Assembly (NCBI RefSeq): GCF_000003815.2
Contig: NC_049982.1
Span: 32,440,878 to 32,504,877, forward strand
Direction: 5' to 3'
Length of the DNA stretch: 64,000 nucleotides
Source: Branchiostoma floridae
Taxonomy: Eukaryota > Chordata > Leptocardii > Amphioxiformes > Branchiostomatidae
Shown here: in pieces, positions 31,301 to 54,556 of the stretch
How positions within the stretch are numbered: the stretch's first letter is position 1
How the letters are laid out: the number at the start of each line of letters is the position of its first letter
Program-made: the position numbers and the translations under genes
The notes under the pieces: model-generated
Seen by the model: only the letters and a program-made list of their open reading frames with translations
The model's database searches: none
What the model was told of the DNA's origin: nothing

Positions 31301-33819
31301 GACTTGTCAAACCCTGAGAACTCTCCGCTGAGGGAGTTCTTTACTTCACCTCAGGACAGTTTCAGTTTGTACAGTCTTCGTCGGGAAGCATCTAGAAGTA
31401 AAACCAAGAGACATGAACTGTCATTTGCGCCCTGTTCTCTAAGATTATTGTACCACAATGCTAGTTAATCAGTAAAGATGGTTAATTCTATTATGTCTAG
31501 ATTTTAATTCGATTGCCGTCGAATTTTAAAAGTTGTGTTTATGCATTTAACTCAATTGTATCACTGACAAGCGATTCTGTGACTGATGGCGCATTTCATG
31601 TGTATTTTGTTTCTCATACTGAATATCACATGCCAAGTGAATCAAAAATAAATCTCTGAATCTGAAAAGAACATCAGTCAACTCTTGGACTTCTGTGACA
31701 TTTTTCACCCAGGTTCTTCTCCCATGAAGTGGCAGCCATGGCCATTGTTACAGTAAATGGAACACAGATAGAGGGACAAGCAGTCAAGTGCTCATGGGGC
31801 AAAGAGTCCAGCGACCCTATGAACCAGTACCAACAGGTAAAATCTAGAATCTCAACTACTCAGTGTAGTGTACCATATTGTCTCAATGGACCATTTTCAC
31901 ATACCCCAGTGCCTGCTGGGAAAAGAAAGGCACTTTGGGTAGCACGGAGGGCGGTACACTTTCTAGTGTGCCTAGTCTTGGATGTTATGTCCCCTGTGCT
32001 ACCCATAATGCCTCACATCTTCCAGCATGCAGTGGAAATTGTGAAAGGGTGTATTTTTTTTTTTAACCTTTATTTAACCTTGATACATCATTCGGCCTGA
32101 GCCGTTTTTCAAGATTTCAAGGGTGAGTGAGTTGTCCTCAGACGTTGTGTGTATGTAAAAAAAAGTGCTAAACAAGTTGTCACACCTAACCTTTAAGGTT
32201 TTGCATATCTCTGTATCTGTATCTATATAGCTGGTATAACCACCCTTCAATGTAACACACCAGCTACATGCAAACATTTGGCAGTATCTGGTTATATTAC
32301 AGCATCATGTTATGAATGTAAAACACTACTTCAGGTTTGAGACAGATACAAATTGACAAAATAAAAAACAAGAGTGGGACCAAACGACATACCAAACTAC
32401 ATGTGAATGCGGCAAAGGAATCATGAAATACCGTTGCGAACGAGGTTAACTACAATACTCCATCATGAGGTAACCCTCCAGCTTGGAGTTAAAAAAGGGC
32501 ATCTTGCAAATGTTCTGAAATGGATGATTCCCTTTTTACAGCAGGGATATGGAGGAGGCTGGGGTGGAAGTTATGGTAACATGTACGGTAACTACCAGGG
32601 TGCCTACTGGCAGTATCCTCAACAACAGTACATGATGGGAGGAGGAGGAGGGCAGCAAGGCTGGGCTGCTGGAAACTATCACCAGGTCAGGAAAACACTC
32701 AACACTGATCATTTACTGCGTATAATTGTAAAATTTGAGGTAATTTTTTAAAGGACAAGTTGTGAACGGTTTCAGGAATGGCTCATTCTGTATTGTATGA
32801 TTGTTATTCATTATTTGATCTCTTGACACTCTTGACTTGATCTGATTCTAACTCTGGAGCTGTGAAATATTTGACATGGCAGGATGCAATCTTTGTTGTG
32901 ATAACTTTACCACAAAGGAATGAGAATATATAGTTTTTAGCTTATGATTTCTGCAGTGCAGTTTCTATATGACCTGCCAGAGGGTGCTAGCTGTCTGAAA
33001 TCTGCCACATTGCTTGCTTGTATGCTGTACTCTACTGTGCCAGACACACGGCTAAAAGCTTATTTTTCAAACGAAATAGAGTAACCCAGACCCATACCTG
33101 TAATTTCCAAAATACCATCATTTCCCACGAGAAAGGCTTCTTACACTGATTTTAAGAAGCCAAGATGAATGACAGAAAAATGCACCCTCCGTACAAGCCT
33201 CTAATTGTGACTAGTGGTGCGTACCTAAAGCCTGGACTTGTAATTGGACCTAAAAATGTTTAGGTCCAAGTCCAGAAAAAAAACCTAAATGTCCGGGGCC
33301 AAGTCCGGACTTGCAAAAAGCAATCTGTCACTTATATTCCCTTTTTTGTTCTAAACCATCTAAAACCTTCCATAGACAGTAAAATTTGCACTGGAAAAAG
33401 ACAAAAAAACATTTTGTACTTACCCTGGCTATATAATTTGCATGTATTTTTCACATTGCATTTCACTTCATGATAACACGAAATTTATATGCACGATATG
33501 CACACCTCCCCTTCCAAAAAAAATTTTCTAGTGCACATAATATGCAATGATGGGTTCAGGTTCAGGTCAGTTCAGCTGAACCTTAACTGCTGGACCTGAA
33601 TCTGGACCTGAACATGAGTTTAGGTACGCAGCACTAATTGTGACCATTCCCTTACAGGGATGGAACCAGGGCTACAGTATGAGTGGCCAGATGGGCAACT
33701 GGATGGGGGGCGGACAGCAGCAGGGCTACGGGAACAGCCAGATGGGACAGCAACAGCCAGGCAACGGGATGATGCCCAGCCAGGGATACATGCAGCCCCA
33801 ACAGTACCAAACTCAGTAG
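13354..33819 (+). CDS. TIA1: TIA1/TIAL1 (TIAR) orthologue, RNA-binding stress-granule and splicing protein
   Basis: TIA-1/TIAR bind U-rich RNA, promote weak 5' splice sites through U1 snRNP, and silence translation in stress granules. The 13 coding exons I built are 13354-13382, 13529-13625, 13795-13893, 22655-22709, 23765-23852, 26842-26917, 29141-29171, 29602-29688, 30632-30724, 31055-31139, 31713-31836, 32542-32685 and 33658-33819. All have GT/AG borders and consistent phases, 1170 nt, 389 residues (human TIA1 386). RRM1 begins LYVGNL (10-15) with RNP1 [12 protein letters not shown]2 has HVFVGDLSP (97-105) and [12 protein letters not shown]3 has TVYCGGI (207-213) and KGYSFIRF. From about residue 283 the tail is Q/G/Y-rich, like the prion-like domain. 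The start [10 protein letters not shown] matches vertebrate MEDE. It most likely represents the single gene ancestral to vertebrate TIA1 and TIAL1. Confidence 0.95.
15199..15544. mobile_element. Inverted-repeat element, termini AAAATGTTGTGTTTCCTGTT
   Basis: The left end AAAATGTTGTGTTTCCTGTT is mirrored at the right end as AACAGGAAACACAACATTTT, with matching inner GGTCGG.AGGT segments. Related half-copies occur near 21436-21510 and 44990-45060. No coding capacity; MITE-like. No target duplication could be read. Confidence 0.6.
16315..16642. mobile_element. MITE family A (GGGCTCGAAATAC termini), degraded copy
   Basis: It starts GGCTCGAAATACTTTTTGTG and ends GGTATTTCGAGCCCTG, with internal runs of ACCTGCACC and its complement. 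The left terminus has lost its CAG and no target duplication remains, unlike the three other copies in this window. Confidence 0.7.
16942..17140. mobile_element. MITE family D (CTGTAAATGC termini), diverged copy
   Basis: CTGTAAATGCATTTAACTTC at the left matches GAACATTTCTGCTTTTACAG at the right. The internal GGTTTTAAGTT and AAAACCACC.CGAAC repeats are shared with four other copies in the window. The left TA duplication is lost. Confidence 0.7.
17204..17636. mobile_element. hAT-like MITE family B (TAGGGCTGGGTA termini)
   Basis: The termini are TAGGGCTGGGTATCGGTAC and GGTACTGGTACCCACCCCTA. It is flanked by an exact 8-bp duplication CAATACAC (17196-17203 and 17637-17644), the length made by hAT transposases. 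The interior is rich in GGACCTG/CAGGTCC palindromic units. Nonautonomous. Confidence 0.8.
18058..18157. other. Assembly gap (100 N)
   Basis: Exactly 100 unknown bases, the usual placeholder for a gap of unknown size. The right flank (GGACCTCTGGATGGATTGTA) matches the interior of a dispersed repeat also seen near 11230 and 11970, so the gap probably lies in a collapsed repeat. Confidence 0.95.
19001..19209. mobile_element. MITE family D copy with TA duplication
   Basis: CTGTAAATGCATTTAAGTTT at the left and ATACATTTGCAG at the right, flanked by TA (18999-19000 and 19210-19211). The middle is diverged. Confidence 0.65.
20986..21274. mobile_element. MITE family A, 5-bp target duplication TCTAT
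   Basis: CAGGGCTCGAAATAC ... GTATTTCGAGCCCTG termini, flanked by TCTAT on both sides (20981-20985 and 21275-21279). The CAGGG end and 5-bp duplication resemble hAT5-type elements (inference). No open frame. Confidence 0.8.
24048..24136. repeat. Short inverted repeat (89 bp) in TIA1 intron 5
   Basis: GGTGGCCAGCTACATGTACA at the left is complemented by TGTAGTTGGCTACCGCC at the right, with inner GTACGTGTATAC/GTACACGTAC pairing. It would fold into one hairpin. Possibly a small MITE; no duplication was resolved. Confidence 0.5.
27141..28945. mobile_element. hAT-like MITE family B copy split by a nested insertion
   Basis: The left end TAGGGGTGAGTATCGG and right end GGTCCCCAGCTTTA are flanked by an exact 8-bp duplication GTTGATAC (27133-27140 and 28946-28953). 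The two halves join on removal of 27381-28791 plus one TA, restoring TTGTTATTTTCTT, which matches the reverse complement of the uninterrupted family B copies. Confidence 0.85.
27381..28791 (-). mobile_element. Pogo/Tc1-mariner-like transposon relic (1.41 kb) with TA duplication
   Basis: The terminal repeats CTGTAATTCTTGA ... and the mirrored ...CAAGAATTACAG are flanked by TA at 27379-27380 and 28792-28793. The subterminal segment AACTTAATTTTAGCG is also inverted. On the minus strand from about 28470 a frame reads [18 protein letters not shown] and then TPE. After a frameshift it reads [10 protein letters not shown] and, further on, [18 protein letters not shown]. This layout matches the N-terminal helix-turn-helix (CENP-B/pogo type) of invertebrate pogo-like transposases as I know them. 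The DDE domain is absent and the frame is broken, so it is a nonautonomous relic. Confidence 0.65.
29677..29688 (+). promoter_or_regulatory. Tandem alternative 5' splice sites, TIA1 exon 8
   Basis: Exon 8 can end at 29676 (GAAG/GTACAA) or at 29688 (GGAC/GTATGT). Both leave the same phase, so the choice adds or removes four residues (TTGR-like) in the linker between RRM2 and RRM3. GTATGT is the better donor by consensus, and I used it in the model. Confidence 0.5.
30212..30557. mobile_element. MITE family A, 5-bp target duplication TTTAG
   Basis: It begins CAGGGCTCAAAATAC and ends GTATTTCGAGCCCTG, with TTTAG at 30207-30211 and 30558-30562. It lies in TIA1 intron 8, 74 bp before exon 9. Confidence 0.8.
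31300..31676 (+). mobile_element. LINE 3'-end fragment (CR1/L2-like), TIA1 intron 10
   Basis: AT-rich 3' UTR-like sequence ending AATAAATCTCTGAATCTGAA. The TCTGAA microrepeat tail is typical of CR1/L2-clade 3' ends. No coding part remains. It is inserted just before the exon 11 acceptor region. Confidence 0.4.
31929..32012. repeat. 84-bp hairpin element, TIA1 intron 11
   Basis: GGCACTTTGGGTAGCAC at the left pairs with GTGCTACCCATAATGCC at the right. The inner part GGTACACTTTCTAGTGTGCC also folds. MITE-like. Confidence 0.5.
32054..32140 (-). mobile_element. Truncated retroposon 3' end, minus orientation
   Basis: On the minus strand the segment reads AAAACGGCTCAGGCC and then GGTTAAATAAAGGTTAAAAA, i.e. 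a polyadenylation-like signal followed by an A-rich tail at the left edge (T-run at 32055). This fits a 5'-truncated LINE or retroposon. Confidence 0.4.
32539..32547 (+). promoter_or_regulatory. NAGNAG tandem acceptor, TIA1 exon 12
   Basis: TTTTTACAGCAGGGA offers AG at 32540-32541 and at 32543-32544. Use of the second would drop one Gln at the start of the Q/G-rich domain. Confidence 0.5.
33212..33636. mobile_element. hAT-like MITE (TAGTGGTGCGTACC termini) abutting TIA1 last exon
   Basis: TAGTGGTGCGTACCTAAA ... TTTAGGTACGCAGCACTA, flanked by an exact 8-bp duplication ATTGTGAC (33204-33211 and 33637-33644). The interior carries GGACCTGAA-type units like family B but with different ends. Only 13 nt (CATTCCCTTACAG) separate the right duplication from exon 13 of TIA1. 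Confidence 0.85.
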
Positions 33820-36150
33820 CACTCAAGTCAACAACAACAACAACAACATCTTATGTTATGTTAGCATGAAAGTTCATCTGTTTTGGGTAGTTATTATAGT
33901 ACACAGCTAAAACTTTGATCTAAAAAAAAGTAACGCATTGAATTTTGGACTACTGCAGTCTTCCTCAGAATGCAATCATCTAGATCATTTGATATGAGCA
34001 ATTGGTCTATTGGCAAAATGAATTTCCAGGCACGTGTGACCAATTGCTGATGTCTCATGTTCGTATGTTCATGTTATTTTTGGACACTACAATTCTGGGG
34101 AGGGCTTCAGTCAGATGGTCTAAAATCTGATGTTGTATATTTGCACTGGAACAGAGTTTTAGCTGTGTACTGTATATATAACAACATCTTAAATGTACAC
34201 CTCAGCAGATCTCTCTCCTAAACTAAGCCCCCAACGGTTCATCCATCTTAGCTCCTTCAAATTAGTCCACCTTTAATGCTACTGTTTAGGCCATTTCATT
34301 GAGTTTCATTGTGCGTTTTTATCAGTAAATAATGATCATAAATCAGCAGGATTATGAACAATAAGGAAGATGTACAGATACATTATGATGACTATGTTGT
34401 ACTTTTTCAACAAAAACTTTGGAAGACTGATCGGTCCCATTCTTGTAGATAATGTCTGTGTTTTCAATCTGATCTGATCATTTTGGCTGACTTACTTGAT
34501 GGTACTTTAATTTGTTCTTGAGGCCTCAACTTGATTCAGATTTTATTAGTAGTTACATGTATCCCAAGCACTTTTGTCATCAAGAAGTTTTGCTTTGCTA
34601 ATGTGGAATAGTAACCATGGGTTCGAGCTGGTGTTAAGGCTTTGCTGCAGTATTGGTATTAAGTATCAGTAGTGGTGAGATGCCACTAGCTGATAACTGA
34701 TGGTAAAGTGCATGAGTGCCACAGGATAACTTGAAGATGATTTCATGTAACTGATTCACTCCTGATGGACATCTGACAATTATTTCAGCCGTGACACACA
34801 CACGGCAGAAATAATAGCCTCCGTAGAATTTGAATATTCAAGTGTAAGATAAAGTGTCCGAGTCTGTTCCACCCTTCGCCCCCCTTGTGTCCACGGAAGA
34901 GAACCATTTATTTAGAACAGACATTGTTAACCCAGCGGCTGCCGAGTTATTTTGACCTGTTGAACAGACGTCGTAGAAGCCAACCAGGGTGTCCTAAGTC
35001 GAGATAGCTCTCGTCTAAAAAAGCTTTTTTCACAACACAAAAGACTTGAGTGTGTATTTGTGTGTAGGCTGGGTTTTGCAAGACCATTTGCTGCACCACG
35101 TGTGGACAATGACTAAAACGTTTTGCTGTACAAAATTTTTGGAACTCCGCGGTTTCTCAAACTAAAGCTAGGAGGTCCCGTGTGTGCAAGTTTCTTTTGC
35201 CTTTCAATATTTTCACTTTTGTCATGTCACGATCATGAATGTTGTGAAAACACGTTTGATATACAACATTGATAAAAAAACATCTTATGTACAGTAATTT
35301 AAAAACCTGATAAAAACACTACAAGTAAGACTGATGAGACTGTAGTTTAAAAGTTAGATGACTGAGCTGTGTTTTCTCAGCAAGTTGTTGACATAACCCA
35401 AGAAAAAGACAACAAAATGTATATGATACTACAGAAGTTGTGGTGTCCTTGCGTGAGTCCTAATGCCGAAAACTGTTGATGTGACAGAAAACTTGCATGA
35501 TGAGTCATTTACTACATGTTCTGTCATCAGGGACACCCAAAAACTTCTTAACGTTGAGAGAGAAAACTCTTGGCTGTTCTACCCTTCCTAAGATGCCTGT
35601 TTGCAATGAGTTGGTAGGTTTTCATTCTTCAGACAAGTATATGTGACCCTAATTGCCAAACAGGAGAGCCTACCTTAACTTGCTCCCGTAATTCGTTTGG
35701 TTTTTTTTTTAAGAAGTTCATCAGCCAGTCTATGATTCCAATACGTGCTCACGACAAGTTTTCTTAAGTCATACATCTTGCTTGTACAGGCTTTACAGAA
35801 GTGTATGCTTGCTAAAAGAGGAGACATCCAGACAGGCCTTATAAAAAAAAAGATCTTTGGTACTTATAGAACATTTTGAAGCTGATTTTTATCCAAAGTT
35901 TCCCTTATATACATGAAGAGAAAATTGTAGGCATCAAATCCGACTGGAAGATATGTTGATGTGGTCAATGAGGCAAATGTAAAACTGTAGTGAGTAATTT
36001 ATATACTGTTAAGACGTGATCCTATTTTAGTATGAATGAAGTAAGTAGTAGACAACTTATAGTCAAGCTGTTAGTAGGTAGAGGTTAACAATAGTGATGG
36101 ATGTGGGTGTACAAAGGTATTCCTTCCTTTTATTATGATACACAATAAAG
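33820..36150 (+). other. TIA1 3' UTR (probable)
   Basis: After the stop, a CAA repeat (33829-33849) and about 2.3 kb of AT-rich, transposon-poor sequence run to the first clear AATAAA. A long AU-rich 3' UTR is usual for TIA1-type genes. No inverted-repeat element was noticed here, in contrast with the introns. Confidence 0.5.
36144..36149 (+). terminator. Polyadenylation signal AATAAA, probable TIA1 end
   Basis: AATAAA in ACACAATAAAGTATAG, followed within 60 nt by T/G-rich sequence. It is the first canonical hexamer I noticed downstream of the TIA1 stop; earlier variant signals cannot be excluded. Confidence 0.4.
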
Positions 36151-36518
36151 TATAGAGGGGTAAGAAGTAGATGGAACTGTTCCTGATTTAGTTCTGTGGG
36201 TTGGTTGGTGTAGTTGCTTGATTAGACGATAATCAGTCCGTGTGTAAACCAAGTAACATGGGGAGCGGCTGGTTTTGTAGGCGGGAAAAGAAGAAATAAA
36301 AAGAAATATGATTTCTACCCTTTGTCTTGTCAATGATTAATGATAGGATGTGTAAGAAAGTGTACCGGGGCTGTCTCCAGGACCCATCCTTCTGTTCAGG
36401 ATGGAAATTTCCTTTTTTTCATCCCATCTGTCACAAAAGTCTTAAATTAATGACATGAAACTTGAAAATATACTTTCATAAACTTAGAATGATATGTTCT
36501 GGGGTGTCTAAGTATTCA

Positions 36519-37005
36519 TACAATCCTTACAGGAAACATACAATCCTTATGCAATTCATACGATCCACTACTAAGAAACATATGATCCTTACGGAAAACA
36601 TACAATCCTTACGGAAATCATACAATCTTTACGGAATTCATACAATCCTTCCGCCACACTGGGCTGTGCTCTGTTACAGATTGATTCCTTTTCTTCAGCT
36701 AGTCTAGTGGTATAAAACACACGGATGTGTCACCCAATAAGTTGCCACTCATGAAGGTGGAGGTTTCAGGGCTTAGCAGGGTGGGATAATCTCAATATCG
36801 TTGGAAGAAATGCAAGTTCCGAGGCCGCCATATTGAATTAGTAAGGATCGTATGATTTCCATAAGGAACGTATGATTTCTGTAAGGATTGTATGTTTCTT
36901 AGTAGTGGATCATATGAATTCCGTAAGGATTGTATGTATCTTAGTACATGTATATCGTATGAATTCCATAATGATCGTTTGTTTCTCGTAAGGATTGTAT
37001 ATAAA
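36519..37005. repeat. Inverted pair of ~20-bp tandem arrays
   Basis: Left array (36519-36655): CATACAATCCTTACGGAAA units. Right array (36838-37005): the reverse complement, TTTCCGTAAGGATTGTATG type. Both contain the same irregular unit ATCCACTACTAAGAAACATA in mirrored position, so the arrays are one inverted duplication and not independent expansions. The spacer is about 180 bp. Possibly a MITE with subterminal repeats. Confidence 0.7.
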
Positions 37006-37734
37006 ATACCCCCGATGTTCAACAAGGAAAATCAACAACATGGGCTTTCAAACAATAAGTTTGGACAGAAAAAAATGTAGTGCTGCAGACAGCCCTGAAA
37101 TGTACAATAAATGTTAACTTCAGTTAAGTTTGTAAAATGTTGAAAATATTTCCATATAGCAACTTATCAGCAAGCTGCCACAACTTTTGCAAACCAGGAG
37201 ATAAGGGATGGCAGACTTCACCCCCTAACCATACCACCCTGTGAGGCCAGTGAACACTAATGGAAATCTGTATTGGCGATAATGTATAAATAGTCAAGTT
37301 CAGGGTGTTATAATCTCATCTGTGAACATTCCAGATCGTAAGAACTCACCCCACACAGCAGCCCGCTATTTCAAGTGTCCAAAAGTCTGATTTTTTTAAA
37401 ATTTCGGCCAGCAGAAGGTCCCGCAGCCGTCAATTTTGCCGCCATCTTGGCATCACATGACCTCAAGTTAGGGACTGACCACTTTAAATTGAGGTCAGCA
37501 CAGGCTAAAAAAATAAACCAAAACACTGTTTTTTTGCCTAATCTGAACGTCTGCACCCTACACTGTCTCACCAATATGAAATTTCTCTTACATTTTCCTG
37601 CTACAAGTCAAAAATAGGCTAAAACACTGTATGGACTCATTTTGGGCCTTTTGCGGCTGCGTCAATTAGGGTCATTGCCCTGTGAGCCTTCCAGTCACAT
37701 AGAAAAAATTGCAGCACTGATCATGAGCATTTAT

Positions 37735-38147
37735 GGCAACCATTTTTTCTTGTTGGACCAGTCTGAAAAAAAATGGAGCTGAAAGCAATGAGCGGACTGG
37801 ATTTCAGGCCGAATGGAAAATAATCAGATTATATTGGCAGGGGTTTACATGTTTTGTAGCTTAACAGTCCAATAAAATAATAGGAATGAAGCTAAGGGTA
37901 GAGTTTATAGTCATGTCTGCCAAATTCCTACAGTCAAACTTACAGAGTTTACATGAAGACAGGATTTTTACATTTCAGTGGGACTTGGACACGCTGCCAA
38001 AAACTGTAGAAAACTGTTTTGAGTGTTGCCCATTCACAAGTTTCAATAATAAGGTCCAGGTTCCGGGCAGACTGGGCCCTGAATGCCCCTGATCCTCTGG
38101 ACTTGAACTGGATCTGAATTTTCTATCTGCATGGGTACCAACCCCTA
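37735..38147. mobile_element. hAT-like MITE family B, left-truncated copy
   Basis: TGTTGGACCAGTCTGAAAAA, the CCCATTCACAAGTTT segment and the terminal GGGTACCAACCCCTA match the family B elements. The left terminus and its duplication are missing. Confidence 0.6.
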
Positions 38148-38722
38148 GTTTGTGTCTATATTAGGAATCACAGGAATAGACACACTATGGACGAAAAATG
38201 CTACGTCCCTCTTTAGGTGTAAAGTAAAAATACACATACACTAGAAAAGCAACATTAAAAAAAAAGAAAATCTTTCCTGTTGCCTTTTGTCAAGCTACTG
38301 GCACACAGTGACATACCATTTACTAGTAGGCTTGCACACAAAAAATGGCCACCCAACATCTGCTTTAATCTTTAACATTATTTATTCAACTGGAGTAATT
38401 CATCAAATTACAGAGATGTTACACTTTTGAATGAAAAAAAAAAAGAATTTGACATACATTGAAATATGCACAATCAGTGAAGTTATGTGCGTTTGATCAT
38501 TGAGGGCATAAATCATAACCGTTGGCCAAAATCTGTTGTATGGTCTTGGTATGACCAAGGAGGTTATACAAAATGTATAGAGACCAGATATGTCACACAT
38601 GTATGACACCACAAAGTAGTTATCAGTGAGACAAAACTTCGACTCCTGGGGGGCAAAAAGAAATGCTAGAAATGCACTACCCACAGTGGAGACACATATA
38701 AAACACCAGTAAGGAGAATCTT

Positions 38723-39063
38723 AGCCTGGTATCCAGCTTATATTATATATATATAATACTATACGTACAGTATATAATACTATTTGCGGAGAGAACAAGA
38801 GACAGGGGCTCGAGCTAGAAACACTAGTTCACCTATATTCGCGGGGTAACGTTTATCCGTTGTATTGAACCTCCTTGGGTATTTCGGGATATCAAGTCGA
38901 CGGACAGTGGTTTAAAACTGCAATACCTAACAGAAATGCAATTTGGAACCACTGTCTGTTCATCGACGTAATCCCTAAATTCCCTGTTTGGAGGTAAAAC
39001 GGATATAGGTTACCTCGCGGATAATGGTGAACTATCGTTAATACGGCTGGATACCAGGCTAGA
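38723..39063. mobile_element. MITE with AGCCTGGTATCCAG termini
   Basis: AGCCTGGTATCCAGC at the left and GCTGGATACCAGGCTAGA at the right, with AGAATCTT repeated at both flanks (38715-38722 and 39064-39071). The interior has a second palindrome, GATATCAAGTCGACGGACAG against CTGTCTGTTCATCGACG. An internal relative lies at 60390-60580 and a related terminus pair at 48050-48194. Confidence 0.65.
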
Positions 39064-39460
39064 AGAATCTTAGAGATATTATTCAGCCTGCTTCTGACAA
39101 GTAACAATTAAAAAACAACAACTGTTTGTCCTATCTAATGAAGGATAAATGTATCCACAGATTTGTAACCATTATTTTGCAAAACATTGAAAACATACAA
39201 GCTGCACAAGGAAGGACTAAATACATCCATTGTTGCTGGTGTCATATTCGTTCTCTCATAACGTCCTGTTTCAACAAAAATCTCCAGGTTTTATACATTT
39301 CCTCACTGGGAAATACAAATGCTACCTTGAAAGAAACTGAATACATTTCCTGGAACAGTGAGGTGCAGTACCATCCATCAGCTGAGCACCTGACAGGGTG
39401 ACTAACAGCTGTGGCACCTGGCAGGGTGAGTAACAGCTGTGACTCCTGCATGAGTCCACA

Positions 39461-39474
39461 CCGGAAGTGACGTA
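39461..39474 (+). promoter_or_regulatory. RNF38/44 promoter: ETS/CRE composite
   Basis: CCGGAAGTGACGTA joins an ETS core (CCGGAAGTG) to a CRE half (TGACGT), a known composite of broadly active metazoan promoters. A second ETS-like GCCGGAAGA follows at about 39484. The first donor-bearing exon ends about 150 bp downstream. No TATA box is visible. Confidence 0.6.
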
Positions 39475-39489
39475 CCGGGTGGAGCCGGA

Positions 39490-40210
39490 AGAAGCCCCAC
39501 AGCCCCTCATCATCTGGTTGGTGAGAAGAGCACAGGGCACTCAAGACGACCCACAGCCACACAGGAGTTCACCCCGCAAAAACACTCTCTTCTCAGCCCT
39601 GTTCCGAGAGAACACTACAGGTACGTCGTTAGAATTGTGCTGGTTGATAGTAAGTAGGATTTAGCGAGTGGCGGAGAACACCGTGCCCGCGAAATACCGC
39701 TGCAGGCCCAGGGGGGCGAAGTGCTTTGTTTGCAGGACTTCTCTTCAGTGGAGGACAGGATCCCCGCATACCCAACAAGGCCGGGGGATTCAGGGTTTTT
39801 ATTCTGTCGAAAACTCACGACTGGGAGGGTTTTTCGTCACTGAATAGCACAGTTTGTTGAAGGTATGGTGTTTGTGTAAGCATATCTCGTCCGTGTGCGT
39901 GCACAGTATTTTTGTGTGGTGTTTTTTTGGGCCGGGAACAGAGAAGGACCTTGGCGGCGCTCGCGCGCTGCCTGCCGCTGCACCCCGAAAATGTAAACCA
40001 TACATACAACAACGAGAAGGTTTACCTTGGTTTCTGTTTTTTTTATCGGGACCAGGCGTTTGTACCTCCGCACTGTAAGTTTGTTAAGTTGAGATGTAGG
40101 TTAGTGGTGAGGTTACGGAGATGAGGTTGCGTTGTGAAACGTGTTTGTGTTTATTTCTTTGGCTGTAGGATCGGCAGGGAAGGGACTGCGAACTCGGACG
40201 GGCAGGAGGG
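39490..40210 (+). other. RNF38/44 5' leader exons (approximate)
   Basis: A first noncoding exon probably ends at 39620 (ACTACAG/GTACGT). A further exon or alternative start region, CpG-rich around 39940-39990, ends at 40074 (GCACT/GTAAGT). The coding exon begins at 40169 after TTTCTTTGGCTGTAG. The frame of the coding exon is open from 40169, so a longer N-terminus through an upstream exon is possible. Confidence 0.4.
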
Positions 40211-53377
<13,167 letters not shown>

Positions 53378-54550
53378 CACGACGAGAAGCGCCATCTATC
53401 AGCCTTTCCACACAGCCATGTCGTGCAAGCGGAGACTTGTCGTGGGTAGATACCACAGGCTGCTCTCTCGCTGCCTGTACCCTTACGAAAAAACAAAAAC
53501 AGCTACTAACTGTACCCATATGCAATACTATGTACTAAGGCAAGCTCGACACCCAGCCTCAGCGAGCCAAGTGTCCTCTCCGGTACACACCCAGGTGATG
53601 ATTTAGACCTGAATAGCGGAAACCAATTGTTTGGTTTGCAAAGGCTTACAGAATACAGTCATTCTTGTGAATCTTGTTGGACCGGTTTGTTGTAGATTTC
53701 CAGAAGGATTTTGAATGGTAGGGGTCTGCTATATGCTAGATTCCATGTATTGTGGAACAAGTATGGAAAGCCCACAGTAGAGCGGAAACGTTGGTTTCAT
53801 TATTCGGGCTGAGGAAAACATTCCATTGATTTTCTGCAATACTATATAATTTTCTGTGAGTTAAAGAGCATTCATTAACGGTGTAATATTTAGGCACTAT
53901 ATGATATTATATAGTGGCTCCCTTGTTTTTGCAAAGGAAACATACCTCATTAACCCAACTATAGGCTTTAATGAATTAAGTTGAAAAATAAGGTGAGTGT
54001 AGCATTGTCTATGATGATTAATTGTTTGTAAACAATTGGGCTGCTTTCATATAAATCTACCTAGAGTAGTGTAGGATTTGTGTGAGATAGGGCAAGTATT
54101 GTTTTTTTAATGCTTGATGATATTTAGCCTTCCATATCAGCATGGATATATTTCATATGAGCGAAAAAAATATGAGTGTCATATCCTAACAAGTAATTTG
54201 AATGATGCCAACTGTGCTGTCCAGTATTACAGTCTTCTCTGGCTGCCAATGTTCCGTGCACTTTTCACATGTAGAAACCGACATTAACAAACAACAAAAG
54301 AGATGCCTTTTTTATAACCAAGGAATGGCTGGGTAGCTTAATATATATCTATCTATCTATAATGTATTATGTACATTGACTGGTACAAAAATATGTCTGT
54401 CTCTCTCTCTCCAAGTTAGAAGAAAAAGTGTTTTTTCTAGAAAATTTCCATGGAAAAGTGGTTGGTTGTGCAAACTTTCCCAGCGGAGGGAGCACCCGGG
54501 AATGAGCTTAAGTGTGAGTTGTGGTGATGTCAATGTTTTTTCAACTTAAT

Positions 54551-54556
54551 AATAAA
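54551..54556 (+). terminator. Polyadenylation signal AATAAA, probable RNF38/44 end
   Basis: AATAAA about 1.17 kb after the RNF38/44 stop, followed by a T/G-rich stretch (CTTCTTACTGGTCTCTTGTC). The 3' UTR between includes CTATCTAT (54345-54360) and CTCTCTCTCT microsatellites. Confidence 0.45.

Noticed and set aside
33660-33869. 69-codon frame over the last TIA1 exon
   Set aside because: Wrong frame; the correct frame gives the Q/G/Y-rich tail and stops at 33819.
36519-37005. CRISPR-like array of ~20-bp repeats
   Set aside because: Units are contiguous without unique spacers, the array is mirrored, and the genome is eukaryotic.
39467-39664. 65-codon open frame at the RNF38/44 promoter
   Set aside because: It starts at GTG, has no upstream ATG in frame, and covers the ETS/CRE motif and first donor. 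More likely noncoding leader.
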